Counted from the first letter of the stretch, positions 20,554-29,144 are shown. The stretch is 64,000 nucleotides of DNA from Paenibacillus allorhizosphaerae (GCF_910594985.1 NZ_CAJVCE010000004.1:124001-188000), one strand, 5' to 3'. Notes: generated by a model from the letters alone, not told the origin. Translations and numbers: made by a program.

Positions 20554-21714
20554 TTACAAGCTCGGGCCGATCCGGTTAATGCTGAACTCCGTATGGCCGA
20601 GGATTTCCGCTTTGGTCTGCTTGCCGTTTGCCACTTCTTGAATTTCTTGCCAAATCCGGTCGCCCGCATCTTCGAGGCTTAACGTGCCTTCGAGCATGTC
20701 GCTGACATCGACGTCCATGTTGTCGGACATCCGTTCGAACATCCGCTTGTTGCCGGTAATCTTAATGACCGGAATGACAGCCGAGCCCGTCGGCGTACCT
20801 CGGCCGGTCGTAAAGCAAACCAGATGCGCGCCGCCTGCCGCCATGCCCGATACGCATTCGATATCGTTGCCGGGCGAGTCCATAAAATACAATCCGTGCT
20901 TCGGAATCGTTTCGGAGTACTCAATGACGCCTTCGATCGGCGCGGTGCCGCATTTGCTGATGCAGCCGAGCGACTTCTCCTCGATGGTGGTCAGGCCGCC
21001 GGCAATGTTGCCCGGGCTCGGGTTGCCGCCGCGCATGTCTGCGCCCATCCGCTCCACTTCTTTCTCGAAGCGGTCGACGATGTGATACAGCTTGTCGCTT
21101 GTCGCCTGTGTCGCGCAGCGGGATGCGAGCACATGCTCAGCGCCGATAATTTCGGTCGTCTCGCCGATGACGACACCTCCGCCTTGCTTGATCAATGAAT
21201 CGGCCGCAGCGCCAAGCGCCGGATTGGAAGCGAGTCCGGAGGTAGCGTCAGAGCCGCCGCATTTGACGCCGATGATTAGCTCGCTGAACGGCACCGGCTC
21301 CGGCTGCATGGCATCGAGCTGCGCACGCATTTTCTTCGCTAGCTCCACGCCGTGCTGTATCGCCTTCACCGAACCGCCGACCGACTGGATGTCGAACACT
21401 TCGATCAGTTTGCCCGTCGGGCGAATCGCTTCGGCAAGCGCATGCGGGTCGACCACTTCGCAGCCGAGACTAATGATAATGACGCCGCCGACGTTCGGGT
21501 TGCGGCCGGTTCCGGCCAGCACCTCGAACGTGCGGTCCTTGTCGGCGCCGATCTGGCTGCAGCCGTGCTGATGCGGAATCGCTACGGTTTCCGGCACCAT
21601 TTGCATAATGCGGCTGCACACCTGATTGGCGCAAATGACGGTAGGAATAATGAGCAGATGGTTGCGGATGCCTACGTCGCCGTTCGGTCTTCTATATCCC
21701 ATCATATGTGTCAT
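20554..21714 (-). CDS. UxaA-family sugar-acid dehydratase, large subunit
   Basis: 386 residues. Matches the C-terminal catalytic part of altronate/galactarate dehydratases (the UxaA/GarD family, also sulfolactate sulfo-lyase SuyB): N-terminal 'YRRPNGDVGIRNHLLIIPTVICAN', 'HQHGCSQIGAD', 'KCGGSDATSGLASNPALG' and 'GGAHLVCFTTGRGTPTGSAVIP'. ATG preceded by GGGGAG. The partner SAF domain is a separate gene 121 bp upstream. From the operon, a 6-deoxy or C5-C6 sugar acid such as L-fuconate, L-rhamnonate or D-arabinonate is the likely substrate; sulfolactate is an alternative that the neighbouring FAH and SDR genes make unlikely. Confidence 0.85.
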   Translation of the reverse strand: MTHMMGYRRPNGDVGIRNHLLIIPTVICANQVCSRIMQMVPETVAIPHQHGCSQIGADKDRTFEVLAGTGRNPNVGGVIIISLGCEVVDPHALAEAIRPTGKLIEVFDIQSVGGSVKAIQHGVELAKKMRAQLDAMQPEPVPFSELIIGVKCGGSDATSGLASNPALGAAADSLIKQGGGVVIGETTEIIGAEHVLASRCATQATSDKLYHIVDRFEKEVERMGADMRGGNPSPGNIAGGLTTIEEKSLGCISKCGTAPIEGVIEYSETIPKHGLYFMDSPGNDIECVSGMAAGGAHLVCFTTGRGTPTGSAVIPVIKITGNKRMFERMSDNMDVDVSDMLEGTLSLEDAGDRIWQEIQEVANGKQTKAEILGHTEFSINRIGPSL

Positions 21715-21732
21715 GCTTTCGTTCTCCCCTCA

Positions 21733-21820
21733 TTGCAACCGTTACAGTGGCGAAGCAATACTGTCGGTTGTCAATCTTTTGCAATCGTTGCAGTGGTGAA
21801 ACAACACTGCCGGTTGTCAA
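21733..21820. repeat. Two tandem copies of a palindromic ~42-bp repeat (46-bp period)
   Basis: Copy 1 is 21733-21774 and copy 2 is 21779-21820. Each has outer arms CAACCG or CAATCG pairing with CGGTTG, inner arms CAGT(G) pairing with (C)ACTG, and ends in GTTGTCAA. They sit between the two dehydratase subunit genes. The same element family occurs three times at 46085-46219 with arms CAACTG/CAGTTG. Confidence 0.8.
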
Positions 21821-21835
21821 TTTTTTCTCACGTTC

Positions 21836-22150
21836 TCACGCTTTGGCTTGATCCCCGCGTCCGCGGATGCCTTCGACATTATGCACATGCACGTGCTGCC
21901 CGGCCTGAATGGCGCATGTCGTGCGCCCGATCACTTCGCCGTATTTGCGGATATCCGTGCCTTCGGGAATGTCGGCGACGGCGATTTTATGACCGAACGG
22001 AACAGGATCGATCAGCGTCAGCTCCAGCACTTGATCCTGTACCCGGTAAGTAACGCGTTCCCCTGCCTGCAAATCTTTAATGGCCGTCGCAACATGGTCG
22101 CGCGTATCCATCACGAGCGCGTCGGCGCCCGAAGTAATAGGTGCTGCCAT
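21836..22150 (-). CDS. UxaA-family dehydratase, small (SAF-domain) subunit
   Basis: 104 residues forming a single SAF domain, as at the N-terminus of altronate dehydratase or in SuyA: 'ALVMDTRDHVATAIKDLQAGE', 'VPFGHKIAVADIPEGTDIRKYGEVIG' and the terminal 'AGQHVHVHNVEGIRGRG'. His residues in 'FGHK' and 'HVHVHN' would bind metal or substrate at the interface with the large subunit. ATG with AAGGAGG. Encoded separately from the catalytic part, so the enzyme would be a heteromer. Confidence 0.87.
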   Translation of the reverse strand: MAAPITSGADALVMDTRDHVATAIKDLQAGERVTYRVQDQVLELTLIDPVPFGHKIAVADIPEGTDIRKYGEVIGRTTCAIQAGQHVHVHNVEGIRGRGDQAKA

Positions 22151-22196
22151 TGAACAATGTGCCTCCTTTGGCTCCTTGCGGTAGCTTAGCTTTGCG

Positions 22197-23105
22197 TTAT
22201 GCTTGCTCGTTCACCATGCGGTTCGTCAGCGAACCGAGCTTCTCGATTTCGATCGTAACGACGTCGCCGTCTTTCAAGTACACTTGCTTCACTTCCGGAT
22301 ACCCCAGTACGACGCCTTCCGGCGTTCCCGTCAAAATAATGTCGCCCGGCACAAGCGTCATATGATGCGAAATATAGCTGACGATTTCATCGCAATGGAA
22401 AATCATATCCGAAGTGTTCGAATTTTGGCGTACTTCGCCGTTTACGATGCAGCGGATGCTCAAATCGTTCGGGTTCCCCACCTCGTCGGCAGTGACCAGG
22501 TACGGTCCGAGCGGACTGAAGCCGTCGCATGATTTGCCGAGCAGCCATTGCTGCGTGCGCATCTGCAGGTCGCGAGCGGACAAATCGTTCACGTTGCAGT
22601 AACCGAATACGTGGCCGAGCGCATTTTCTTTGGAAACGTACTTCGCTTCCTTGCCGATCACGATCACGAGCTCCGCTTCGTAATCGACTTTGCTCGTCAC
22701 GCGAACCGGAAGCGGCACATCTTGGCCGTGGCCCGTCAACGTGTTGTTGAATTTATTGAACAAAATCGGGTATTGCGGAATCGGCGCGTTCGTCTCTTCC
22801 GCATGCTTGCGGTAGTTGAGCCCGACGCAAATGATTTTGTTCGGATGCGTCACGCATGGCCCCAAAGTCAGCTTGGATTCGTCCAGTACATAAGCGTCGC
22901 TGCCGCCTGCGGCAAGCGCCTTGGCGACGAAAGCTTCGAGCGCGCTGACCGCCGACTGACCGCCGTCAATGACTTCGTGCACATTGCGCGCTACGTTTCC
23001 GTCCGCTTGAACGGCCTCAAGCGCTTTCGCAATATGTACGATGCCGCGATCCGTTTTTACGCCAAGCTGCTGGCGTCCGTTCTCTATAAAAGTGAGCAGT
23101 TTCAT
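22197..23105 (-). CDS. Fumarylacetoacetate hydrolase-family protein (likely 2,4-diketo-3-deoxy-sugar-acid hydrolase)
   Basis: 302 residues. An N-terminal cap is followed by the FAH fold with the metal site E-x-E...D: 'DYEAELVIVIGKEAKYVS' supplies the Glu residues, and 'MRTQQWLLGKSCDGFSPLGPYLV' and 'GDIILTGTPEGV' are family hallmarks. Enzymes of this size act on acylpyruvates; beside a sugar-acid dehydratase and an SDR the best fit is hydrolysis of 2,4-diketo-3-deoxy-L-fuconate (or rhamnonate) to pyruvate and L-lactate. ATG with AAGGAGGAAG. Confidence 0.85.
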   Translation of the reverse strand: MKLLTFIENGRQQLGVKTDRGIVHIAKALEAVQADGNVARNVHEVIDGGQSAVSALEAFVAKALAAGGSDAYVLDESKLTLGPCVTHPNKIICVGLNYRKHAEETNAPIPQYPILFNKFNNTLTGHGQDVPLPVRVTSKVDYEAELVIVIGKEAKYVSKENALGHVFGYCNVNDLSARDLQMRTQQWLLGKSCDGFSPLGPYLVTADEVGNPNDLSIRCIVNGEVRQNSNTSDMIFHCDEIVSYISHHMTLVPGDIILTGTPEGVVLGYPEVKQVYLKDGDVVTIEIEKLGSLTNRMVNEQA

Positions 23106-23171
23106 CTCTGTTTTCTTCCTCCTTGAAAGTCGCTTGGTATTTCAATAAGAGCTGAACGAACGCGGTAACCG

Positions 23172-23954
23172 TTATCCGTTCTTCCCGAATACGACGCCGC
23201 CGTCGATATAGAGCGGAGAACCCATCATGAAACGGGAATCATCCGATGCCAGGAACAACGCCGCTTTGGCCACATCGTCCGGACGCAGCAGATCGCCGCT
23301 GAGCTGGCGCTTCTTGAGCGATTCGTAGCCCGCCTCCGGGTTGTCGTACGATTTCTTCAAATAATCCTCGACAAACGGCGTCAGCACGGTACCCGGCAGC
23401 AGCGCGTTCACTCGAATATTATACGGCGCATAATCGACCTGCATCGATTTGGTCAATGCGAGTACAGCGCCTTTCGTTGCCGAATAGGAAGCTCTGCGGG
23501 CTAATCCGATTTCGGCGATGCAAGAAGACATATTGATGACCGAGCCGTCCTTTTGTTCCATCATATGCGGAAGTACGTATTTGCAAGGCAGGTAAACGCC
23601 GCGGATATTAATGTTGATGACGCGGTCCCAGGCGTCCGGCTCAACCTCGTGAATCGCGCCGACGCCGCTGACGCCCGCATTGTTGAACAATACGTCGATC
23701 CGCCCGTATTTGGCGATGATCGTATCGACCATCGACTTCACGGAATCGGGATTCGTCACGTCCGCTTGTACGAAGATCGCGCTGCCGCCGGCTTGACGAA
23801 TCTCCTCCAGCGTCTCCAGCCCTTTCTCCTCCAACAGATCGTTGACGATCACGGTAGCGCCTTCTCTCGCGAACAGCAGCGCCGTGCTTTTCCCGATCCC
23901 GGAGCCGGAACCGGTAATAAGAATAATTTTGTTCTGCAATCTCAACAGGCTCAC
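23172..23954 (-). CDS. SDR-family oxidoreductase (likely 2-keto-3-deoxy-sugar-acid dehydrogenase)
   Basis: 260 residues. 'ITGSGSGIGKSTALLFAREG' binds the nucleotide and 'VNDLLEE' after the second strand favours NAD(H). 'NNAGVSGVG', 'INMSSCIAE' and 'ASYSATKGAV' hold the catalytic residues. First enzyme gene after the IclR regulator and 66 bp before the FAH hydrolase, which suits oxidation of the C4 hydroxyl of a 2-keto-3-deoxy acid before hydrolysis. The start used is GTG at 23954, very close to AAGGGA; TTG codons a few residues later are alternatives. Confidence 0.85.
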   Translation of the reverse strand: MSLLRLQNKIILITGSGSGIGKSTALLFAREGATVIVNDLLEEKGLETLEEIRQAGGSAIFVQADVTNPDSVKSMVDTIIAKYGRIDVLFNNAGVSGVGAIHEVEPDAWDRVININIRGVYLPCKYVLPHMMEQKDGSVINMSSCIAEIGLARRASYSATKGAVLALTKSMQVDYAPYNIRVNALLPGTVLTPFVEDYLKKSYDNPEAGYESLKKRQLSGDLLRPDDVAKAALFLASDDSRFMMGSPLYIDGGVVFGKNG

Positions 23955-23998
23955 ATCCCTTTTTTACGTATTATAGCAATATGAATCCGCGTCTTGGT

Positions 23999-24748
23999 TC
24001 AGCTGTGCGACAGCCGTTTGGCAAGGGCGCATATTTCCGCCGTCGCCAGCTCCCGCTTCTGCTCCCATTCATGCTGGAACATGGAGCAGCTGATCGCCGC
24101 CACGACTTCTCCGTCGCTCCCGCGCACCGGTGCCGCCACGCAGCAAAAGCCCATCACCGCTTCCTGCAAATCAAAAGCGTAACCGGCTTCCCGCACTTCG
24201 CCGAGCTGCCTAATAAGCTCCTCGCGGCTTTGCAGCGTGTGCGGGGTTAAACAAGGACCGAGCGTGTCTTCGGCAAAGAGCGCCTTTACATGGTCCGGCT
24301 CCTGCCAGGCCAGCATCGCTTTGCCGAGTGCGGTTGCGTGGGCAGGCAGCTTCTTCCCCGGCTCCGATGCAAGCCGTACCGGGGACGGCATCTCTTCCTT
24401 GGCCAGATACAGCACCTCATGCTGCTCCAGCTTGGCAAGCTGAATCGTTTCCTGAATGATGTGCTTCGTTACGGAGGCTTCCTTGCGGAATCGGTCGATC
24501 AGGCTGAATTGCTTGAAAAATGCATTGCCGATATACCCCAGCTTCGACCCCAAAGAATAAGTGCCATCCTGCTCGCGCACGGCCCAGTCAAGCGCTTCCA
24601 TGGTGTTCAGCAGCGAAAACATGGAGCTCTTGTTAATGCCAAGCCGTTTCGAAAGGTCGATCAGCTTCAGCCCGGAAGGCTGTTCGGAAATGGCCAACAG
24701 CACATCGTTTGCTTTTTCCAATGCGGGTACCCAATACTTCTTTTCCAT
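23999..24748 (-). CDS. IclR-family transcriptional regulator of the sugar-acid operon
   Basis: 249 residues. N-terminal winged helix (about 8-70, 'GLKLIDLSKRLGINKSSMFSLLNTMEAL') and C-terminal effector domain ('LPAHATALGKAMLAW', 'GYAFDLQEAVMGFCCVAAPVRGSDGEVVAAISCS'). First gene of the operon, 45 bp before the first SDR gene. A perfect 7-bp inverted repeat at 24775-24794 just upstream of its start is a probable binding site, giving autoregulation and control of all downstream genes. The effector is presumably a pathway intermediate. Confidence 0.9.
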   Translation of the reverse strand: MEKKYWVPALEKANDVLLAISEQPSGLKLIDLSKRLGINKSSMFSLLNTMEALDWAVREQDGTYSLGSKLGYIGNAFFKQFSLIDRFRKEASVTKHIIQETIQLAKLEQHEVLYLAKEEMPSPVRLASEPGKKLPAHATALGKAMLAWQEPDHVKALFAEDTLGPCLTPHTLQSREELIRQLGEVREAGYAFDLQEAVMGFCCVAAPVRGSDGEVVAAISCSMFQHEWEQKRELATAEICALAKRLSHS

Positions 24749-24774
24749 GCGTCCTCCATCTGTCCAAAAGCTTG

Positions 24775-24794
24775 TGGTTTAGTATAATAAACCA
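24775..24794. promoter_or_regulatory. Palindromic operator candidate for the IclR regulator
   Basis: TGGTTTA-GTATAA-TAAACCA, arms of 7 bp with a 6-bp centre, 27 bp upstream of the regulator start. A related sequence GGTTTTGTATAATGAC follows at 24796-24811, suggesting a second, weaker site overlapping promoter elements. Confidence 0.55.
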
Positions 24795-24922
24795 CGGTTT
24801 TGTATAATGACAATTTCATAGTACCATCCATCTTTTGCAGGTGTCAATGCGAAAATGCCTGCCTTTGCGTGGGAATTTCAGTGTTCCATCCGACTTCAAC
24901 CGACGCTGATCACGTTGCGAGA

Positions 24923-24951
24923 TTGCAACCTTCAACCTCACACTGCATAAT
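24923..24951 (+). promoter_or_regulatory. Candidate promoter of the MoxR operon
   Basis: TTGCAA (24923-24928), a 17-bp spacer and CATAAT (24946-24951). It would give a leader of about 145 nt before the moxR ATG. Nothing else identifiable was seen between 24795 and 25101. Confidence 0.5.
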
Positions 24952-25101
24952 AAAAATTAATCTTGCTTAAACATCCTCGATTTCCTCTTCGCAACCATAT
25001 ATACTTATTTTTGCAACCGTGAAACCACATCATATCAATCATCCAAATCATGGAGCATCAAAACCGTCGATTTTACTTCGTGTTCAAAGGAGCGATCATT
25101 C

Positions 25102-26064
25102 ATGCCGTTTATGCAAATACGGGAGCTTGCCGACCGAATCCGCAGCAACGTCGGCCGGGTAATTGTGGGAAAAGAAGAAGTGGTCGACAAATTGCTGATC
25201 GCGCTCATCTCTTCGGGGCATGTGCTGCTCGAAGACGTACCGGGCACGGGAAAAACGCTGCTCGCCAAAGCAATGGCCAAGTCTCTCGGCTGCAGCTTCA
25301 AACGCATTCAATTTACGCCCGATTTGCTGCCGTCGGATTTGAGCGGCATTCATTACTATAATCAGAAGCTGTCTGAATTCGAATTTCGTCCGGGACCGCT
25401 GTTCGCAAACGTTTTACTCGCTGACGAGATCAACCGTGCAACGCCAAGAACGCAATCGAGCCTGCTCGAATGCATGGAGGAAAGACAGATCAGCATTGAC
25501 GGGGAAACCCATCGTCTCGGTCGTCCGTTTCTCGTGATCGCCACGCAAAATCCGGTTGAAAGCCAGGGCACCTTTCCGCTGCCGGAAGCGCAGCTCGACC
25601 GTTTTCTGTTCAAAGTAAAGATGGGCTATCCGACAGCCGAGGAAGGCTTGGACATTCTGAAAAGATTCAAAGAAGCAAGCCCGCTGGAGTCGATTGAAAG
25701 CGTTGCCGATGCCTCGGATATCGTAGTAGCCCAAGATACGTACGCCAAGGTCGCTGTGTCCGACGATGTGCTTGCCTATTTGCTGCAAATTGTAGAGAGA
25801 ACGCGGGTTCACGCTGACGTCGCCGTAGGTGTCAGTCCGCGGGGCAGCCAGGCGCTGCTGAAAGCGGCACAGGTGCACGCCATTATACGGGGGCGCGATT
25901 TTGTCACGCCCGATGACGTGAAAGCGATGGCAGAGCCGGTGATGGCTCACCGGATGCTGCTAAAGGCAGCTCTTCGCTCGCGTCAAGCCGAGGCCGTCCG
26001 CACTATCATTGAAAAAATATTGCTGGACGTCCCCGTACCGGCGGAAGCCAAATCGTACGCTTAA
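25102..26064 (+). CDS. MoxR-family AAA+ ATPase
   Basis: 320 residues. Walker A 'EDVPGTGKTLLAKAMA' (about residue 45), Walker B 'LLADEINRATPRTQSSLLECMEE', sensor 1 'FLVIATQNPVESQGTFPLPEAQLDRF' and sensor 2 'GVSPRGSQALLKAAQ' are complete. MoxR ATPases act as chaperones that assemble or activate partner proteins, usually with DUF58 (VWA-like) proteins encoded next door, as here. ATG with AAGGAGCG. Confidence 0.92.
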   Translation: MPFMQIRELADRIRSNVGRVIVGKEEVVDKLLIALISSGHVLLEDVPGTGKTLLAKAMAKSLGCSFKRIQFTPDLLPSDLSGIHYYNQKLSEFEFRPGPLFANVLLADEINRATPRTQSSLLECMEERQISIDGETHRLGRPFLVIATQNPVESQGTFPLPEAQLDRFLFKVKMGYPTAEEGLDILKRFKEASPLESIESVADASDIVVAQDTYAKVAVSDDVLAYLLQIVERTRVHADVAVGVSPRGSQALLKAAQVHAIIRGRDFVTPDDVKAMAEPVMAHRMLLKAALRSRQAEAVRTIIEKILLDVPVPAEAKSYA

Positions 26065-26115
26065 CGTTTCGTTGTATGAAATGTTCTTTCATTATCAGGA
26101 ATAGGGTGTGATCGA

Positions 26116-27234
26116 TTGGGGATTCATTGGTTTCTCTTCATCGCCGCCATCGTGATTGCCGCGCAAGCCTGGATATTCCGCAGCTTCGGAGCGCAGAAGC
26201 TGAGCTATGAGCGATATTTCAACGTAAGAGCGTGTTACCCCGGCGACAAAGTGGAGATGGTGGAGCGGCTCTCCAACCATTCGCCGCTGCCGGTTCCGTG
26301 GTTGCGGCTCGAATCGCTCATTCACGGCAATCTGAAATTCGGACAGCAATTCAATCTCGATATTAGCGACGGTACGATGTTTCAGAACCATCGCAGCTTT
26401 TTCAGCCTGATGCCGTTTACGAAAATTACGAGACGCCATAAAATCACGTGCCTGGAACGCGGCTGCTATCGTCTGCGAACGGCAACGCTGACCACAGGCG
26501 ACATTATCGGGCTTCATAAGACCAGCAGGCAGCTGACGGTGGACGGCGAGCTGCTCGTCTATCCACGCCCGATTCCGCTCGAGGAGATCGATTTGCCGAC
26601 CCACAGCTGGCAAGGGGATTTTACAGTGCGGCGCTGGATTGTCGACGACCCTTTCATGATTGCCGGTGCGCGGGAGTACCGGACGGGCGATCCGCTCAAG
26701 GGCGTCAACTGGAAAGCGACGGCGCGAAGCGGCAAGCTGCAGGTGCACCAGCACGATTTTACCGCGGAGCACCGGCTGCTTATATACTACAACGTTGAGG
26801 ATCACGAAGGGATGTGGGATCAGGTCAACAATGTGGCGCTGATGGAAAAAGGGATCTCCTATGCCGCCGCATTTGCGGAGCTCGCCATTGAACGAGGAAT
26901 GGACGTAGGCTTCGGAACGAATGCCCATTCCATCGACGATCCGAGCGAACCGGTGCGGGTGGTGCCGATGAGCGGGTACGCGCAGCTGGAATATATGCTC
27001 GAAACGATGGCGAAGCTGATCGTGGCCCGCTGCCTCCCGTTCGATTACTTCTTGGATGAGGAAGTGGAACGGGCCGTATCGGGGATGGACATACTCATTA
27101 TTTCCACTCATGTCAGCGATAAAATGCTTGGACCGATGGAGCAGCTTAGGCGAAACGGCAATGCGGTGAACGTGTTCCTGCTGCAAGAAGATGAGGCCAA
27201 GCCACGGCCGAAGGAAACGGAGGTCGGCGCATGA
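26116..27234 (+). CDS. DUF58 domain protein, MoxR partner
   Basis: 372 residues. One or two N-terminal hydrophobic segments (about 5-20) are followed by a soluble region. The DUF58 hallmark 'GAREYRTGDPLKGVNWKATARSGKLQVHQHD' lies at about 190-220 and precedes a VWA-like alpha/beta domain. Start is TTG at 26116; no better codon is nearby. The stop overlaps the next gene by 4 bp (ATGA). Commonly encoded with MoxR and transglutaminase-like membrane proteins; the cellular role is not established. Confidence 0.88.
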   Translation: MGIHWFLFIAAIVIAAQAWIFRSFGAQKLSYERYFNVRACYPGDKVEMVERLSNHSPLPVPWLRLESLIHGNLKFGQQFNLDISDGTMFQNHRSFFSLMPFTKITRRHKITCLERGCYRLRTATLTTGDIIGLHKTSRQLTVDGELLVYPRPIPLEEIDLPTHSWQGDFTVRRWIVDDPFMIAGAREYRTGDPLKGVNWKATARSGKLQVHQHDFTAEHRLLIYYNVEDHEGMWDQVNNVALMEKGISYAAAFAELAIERGMDVGFGTNAHSIDDPSEPVRVVPMSGYAQLEYMLETMAKLIVARCLPFDYFLDEEVERAVSGMDILIISTHVSDKMLGPMEQLRRNGNAVNVFLLQEDEAKPRPKETEVGA

Positions 27235-28580
27235 TGATCACAGCGATGGCCGCTAGCGGAAAAGCGCTTGCGAGAGGATGTATCGAGCTGCTGTTGTTTT
27301 TCCCGCTGTTTCTGCTGCTGACCTTGTATGTATTGCCCGAATCGCCCGGCCGATGGTTATGGCTCGCGACGCTGCCGCTCTGCCATTGGGCCGGTTATGC
27401 GCTTGGCCGTGTAAGTTTTCTGCGAAGCTTCGTTCATCTCCCGCTTCTGCTGTGTCTGGCCGCCGCCGCCTTGCTGCATTCGTACGCATGGATGGGCGGA
27501 ACAGCCCTGTTCCCTTACATATGGCCGGCTGGCTTCGTATTCGGCTACCGCGGTTCCCGGACGGCGGTTGTGCGGTGGATCGAATATTTTCCGCCCGGTT
27601 ATTATGTCGTAGGGATTGTATTATACTTTGTTACGTCGATTTTCATGCGCTTCATTCCTTTTATGGAGTCCACGTTCGCCCCTTACCAGCCTTTGCTGCT
27701 CTGGTGCGGCATCCCTTCGCTCGCCTTGATGATGCTCATGGTGAACCAGAGTTACTTGAAGCAGGAGACATTGTCGGGGAAAAAAAATGCTCCGCTCACC
27801 GCTTCCGTGCTGTGGCAGAACCGCGCCTTGGCAATGGCCTTATTCACTGCTGCCGTGCTGATTGCCGTATTCCCTTTACTGCAGCAAGCGGTCCTATGGC
27901 TGAAAGAGAAGCTGCTCGGCGGATTCAATCTCAGCGGGAATCCTTTGAAGTTCGAACTCGCGCCCAAAGAAGCACCGAGACCGCCGCGCGTTAGCGAAAT
28001 GCCTTCCACCCCTCAAAGTGAGCCGTCGGAGTGGTTGATCTGGCTGCAAAAAGCGGGGATGATCCTCGTGTATATTTTTATGGGCGCGGTTATCATTTTT
28101 ATCGTATACCGGCTCGCACGATTGCTTATCGGCTGGATTCGGAACAGCTACAAATGGCTGCTCGAGTTTCTTAGCCAAGGCGAACGCAAAGATAACGGGA
28201 TCGGGTACGAGGACGACGTGGAAAGCATCATGGACTGGAGAGCGTTCCGAAACGTATTTGCCTCGCGATTCGGCAGCCTGTTCAAAAACGCCCACAGAGA
28301 GCCCCGATGGGATGAATTGCACAATAATCGGGAGCGGGCGCGCTACCTGTATCGAGCGATGTTAACGATGGGCAGGAAGGCGGGGTACAAAGCAAAGCCT
28401 TACTTGACGCCGAAAGAGACAGGACAAGAGCTGGGGCGCTGGGAGACGCAGCTTTGGCTCACACCGGAGCCGGTTGTGTCCGTGTATGAAAAAGTGCGCT
28501 ATGGCGACAAAGAGGTCAGCGATGAAGAGATTGTCGCGGCCAAGCAGGCTTTGGACGGGAGGATGAAGGAAATGGAATAA
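27231..28580 (+). CDS. Membrane protein with C-terminal DUF4129-type domain
   Basis: 449 residues. Several membrane helices in the first 230 residues (for example 'LLFFPLFLLLTLYVL', 'ALFTAAVLIAVFPLL'), another near 280-305 ('ILVYIFMGAVIIFIVYRLARLLI'), and a cytoplasmic C-terminus with 'RARYLYRAMLTMGRKAGYKAKPYLTPKETGQEL', the DUF4129 pattern found at the end of TgpA-type transglutaminases. The transglutaminase core itself (Cys-His-Asp) is not visible. Translationally coupled to the DUF58 gene. Confidence 0.75.
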   Translation: MMITAMAASGKALARGCIELLLFFPLFLLLTLYVLPESPGRWLWLATLPLCHWAGYALGRVSFLRSFVHLPLLLCLAAAALLHSYAWMGGTALFPYIWPAGFVFGYRGSRTAVVRWIEYFPPGYYVVGIVLYFVTSIFMRFIPFMESTFAPYQPLLLWCGIPSLALMMLMVNQSYLKQETLSGKKNAPLTASVLWQNRALAMALFTAAVLIAVFPLLQQAVLWLKEKLLGGFNLSGNPLKFELAPKEAPRPPRVSEMPSTPQSEPSEWLIWLQKAGMILVYIFMGAVIIFIVYRLARLLIGWIRNSYKWLLEFLSQGERKDNGIGYEDDVESIMDWRAFRNVFASRFGSLFKNAHREPRWDELHNNRERARYLYRAMLTMGRKAGYKAKPYLTPKETGQELGRWETQLWLTPEPVVSVYEKVRYGDKEVSDEEIVAAKQALDGRMKEME

Positions 28581-28582
28581 GC

Positions 28583-28635
28583 ACGAGCGCTCACTTTTGC
28601 CGCGTATGACGGTGAAGGAAGGCGCTCGTTTTTTT
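28583..28635 (+). terminator. Intrinsic terminator of the MoxR operon
   Basis: ACGAGCGC and GCGCTCGT arms about 25 bp apart, followed by seven T. Confidence 0.65.
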
Positions 28636-28655
28636 GCGCGTGCGGTTAGTTCACT

Positions 28656-29144
28656 TCAGCAAGACCGGAACCGATGGATCGGACCGTCCCACTCCGGTTC
28701 GCGCAGCTCCTCGAACCGTCCTTCGGTATATTCGGAAATGATGCTGGACCAGAACCGGCGCGCCGGCATGTTTTCCTCGATTTGCTTCACTCGCCAAACG
28801 CCCCGGAACCGGTCGAACAAATGGAACGCAAACTCCCTGCCGAGACCCGATCGGCGGTACTTGCGCATAATAAAATATTCGGCCATCGCGTATATGGCGA
28901 TGCCTTCCTCCGTTTGACCAAGCTGCCGCACCATGGCGAAACCGGCCAACTTGCCGTCCACCCGAACAAAAAAGACGTGCCTGCCTTCCTCCGTCCAGTA
29001 ATGGTCCAAATATGTATACCCGTAAAGTCCGTGTTCATTCACGTCCTCCGGATCGAACTCGGTAAAATCGTACTTATACAGTTCCAGCAAATTCCTCAGC
29101 ACCGATTTTTGTTCTATCGGTACCGGATCGATCGTTATCTTCAT
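28656..29144 (-). CDS. GNAT-family N-acetyltransferase
   Basis: 162 residues from the ATG at 29144 (GGGGGAG ribosome binding site). The acetyl-CoA-binding motif A is at 'YFIMRKYRRSGLGREFAFHLFDRF' (about 88-112), with 'DGKLAGFAMVR' before it. Substrate unknown; similar small GNATs modify amines or protein N-termini. Convergent with the MoxR operon and separated from lutC by a terminator, so monocistronic. Confidence 0.88.
   Translation of the reverse strand: MKITIDPVPIEQKSVLRNLLELYKYDFTEFDPEDVNEHGLYGYTYLDHYWTEEGRHVFFVRVDGKLAGFAMVRQLGQTEEGIAIYAMAEYFIMRKYRRSGLGREFAFHLFDRFRGVWRVKQIEENMPARRFWSSIISEYTEGRFEELREPEWDGPIHRFRSC

Noticed and set aside
20554..22150. SuyAB sulfolactate sulfo-lyase
   Set aside because: The family is shared, but the neighbours (two SDRs, diketo-acid-type FAH hydrolase) fit sugar-acid degradation better; kept only as an alternative.
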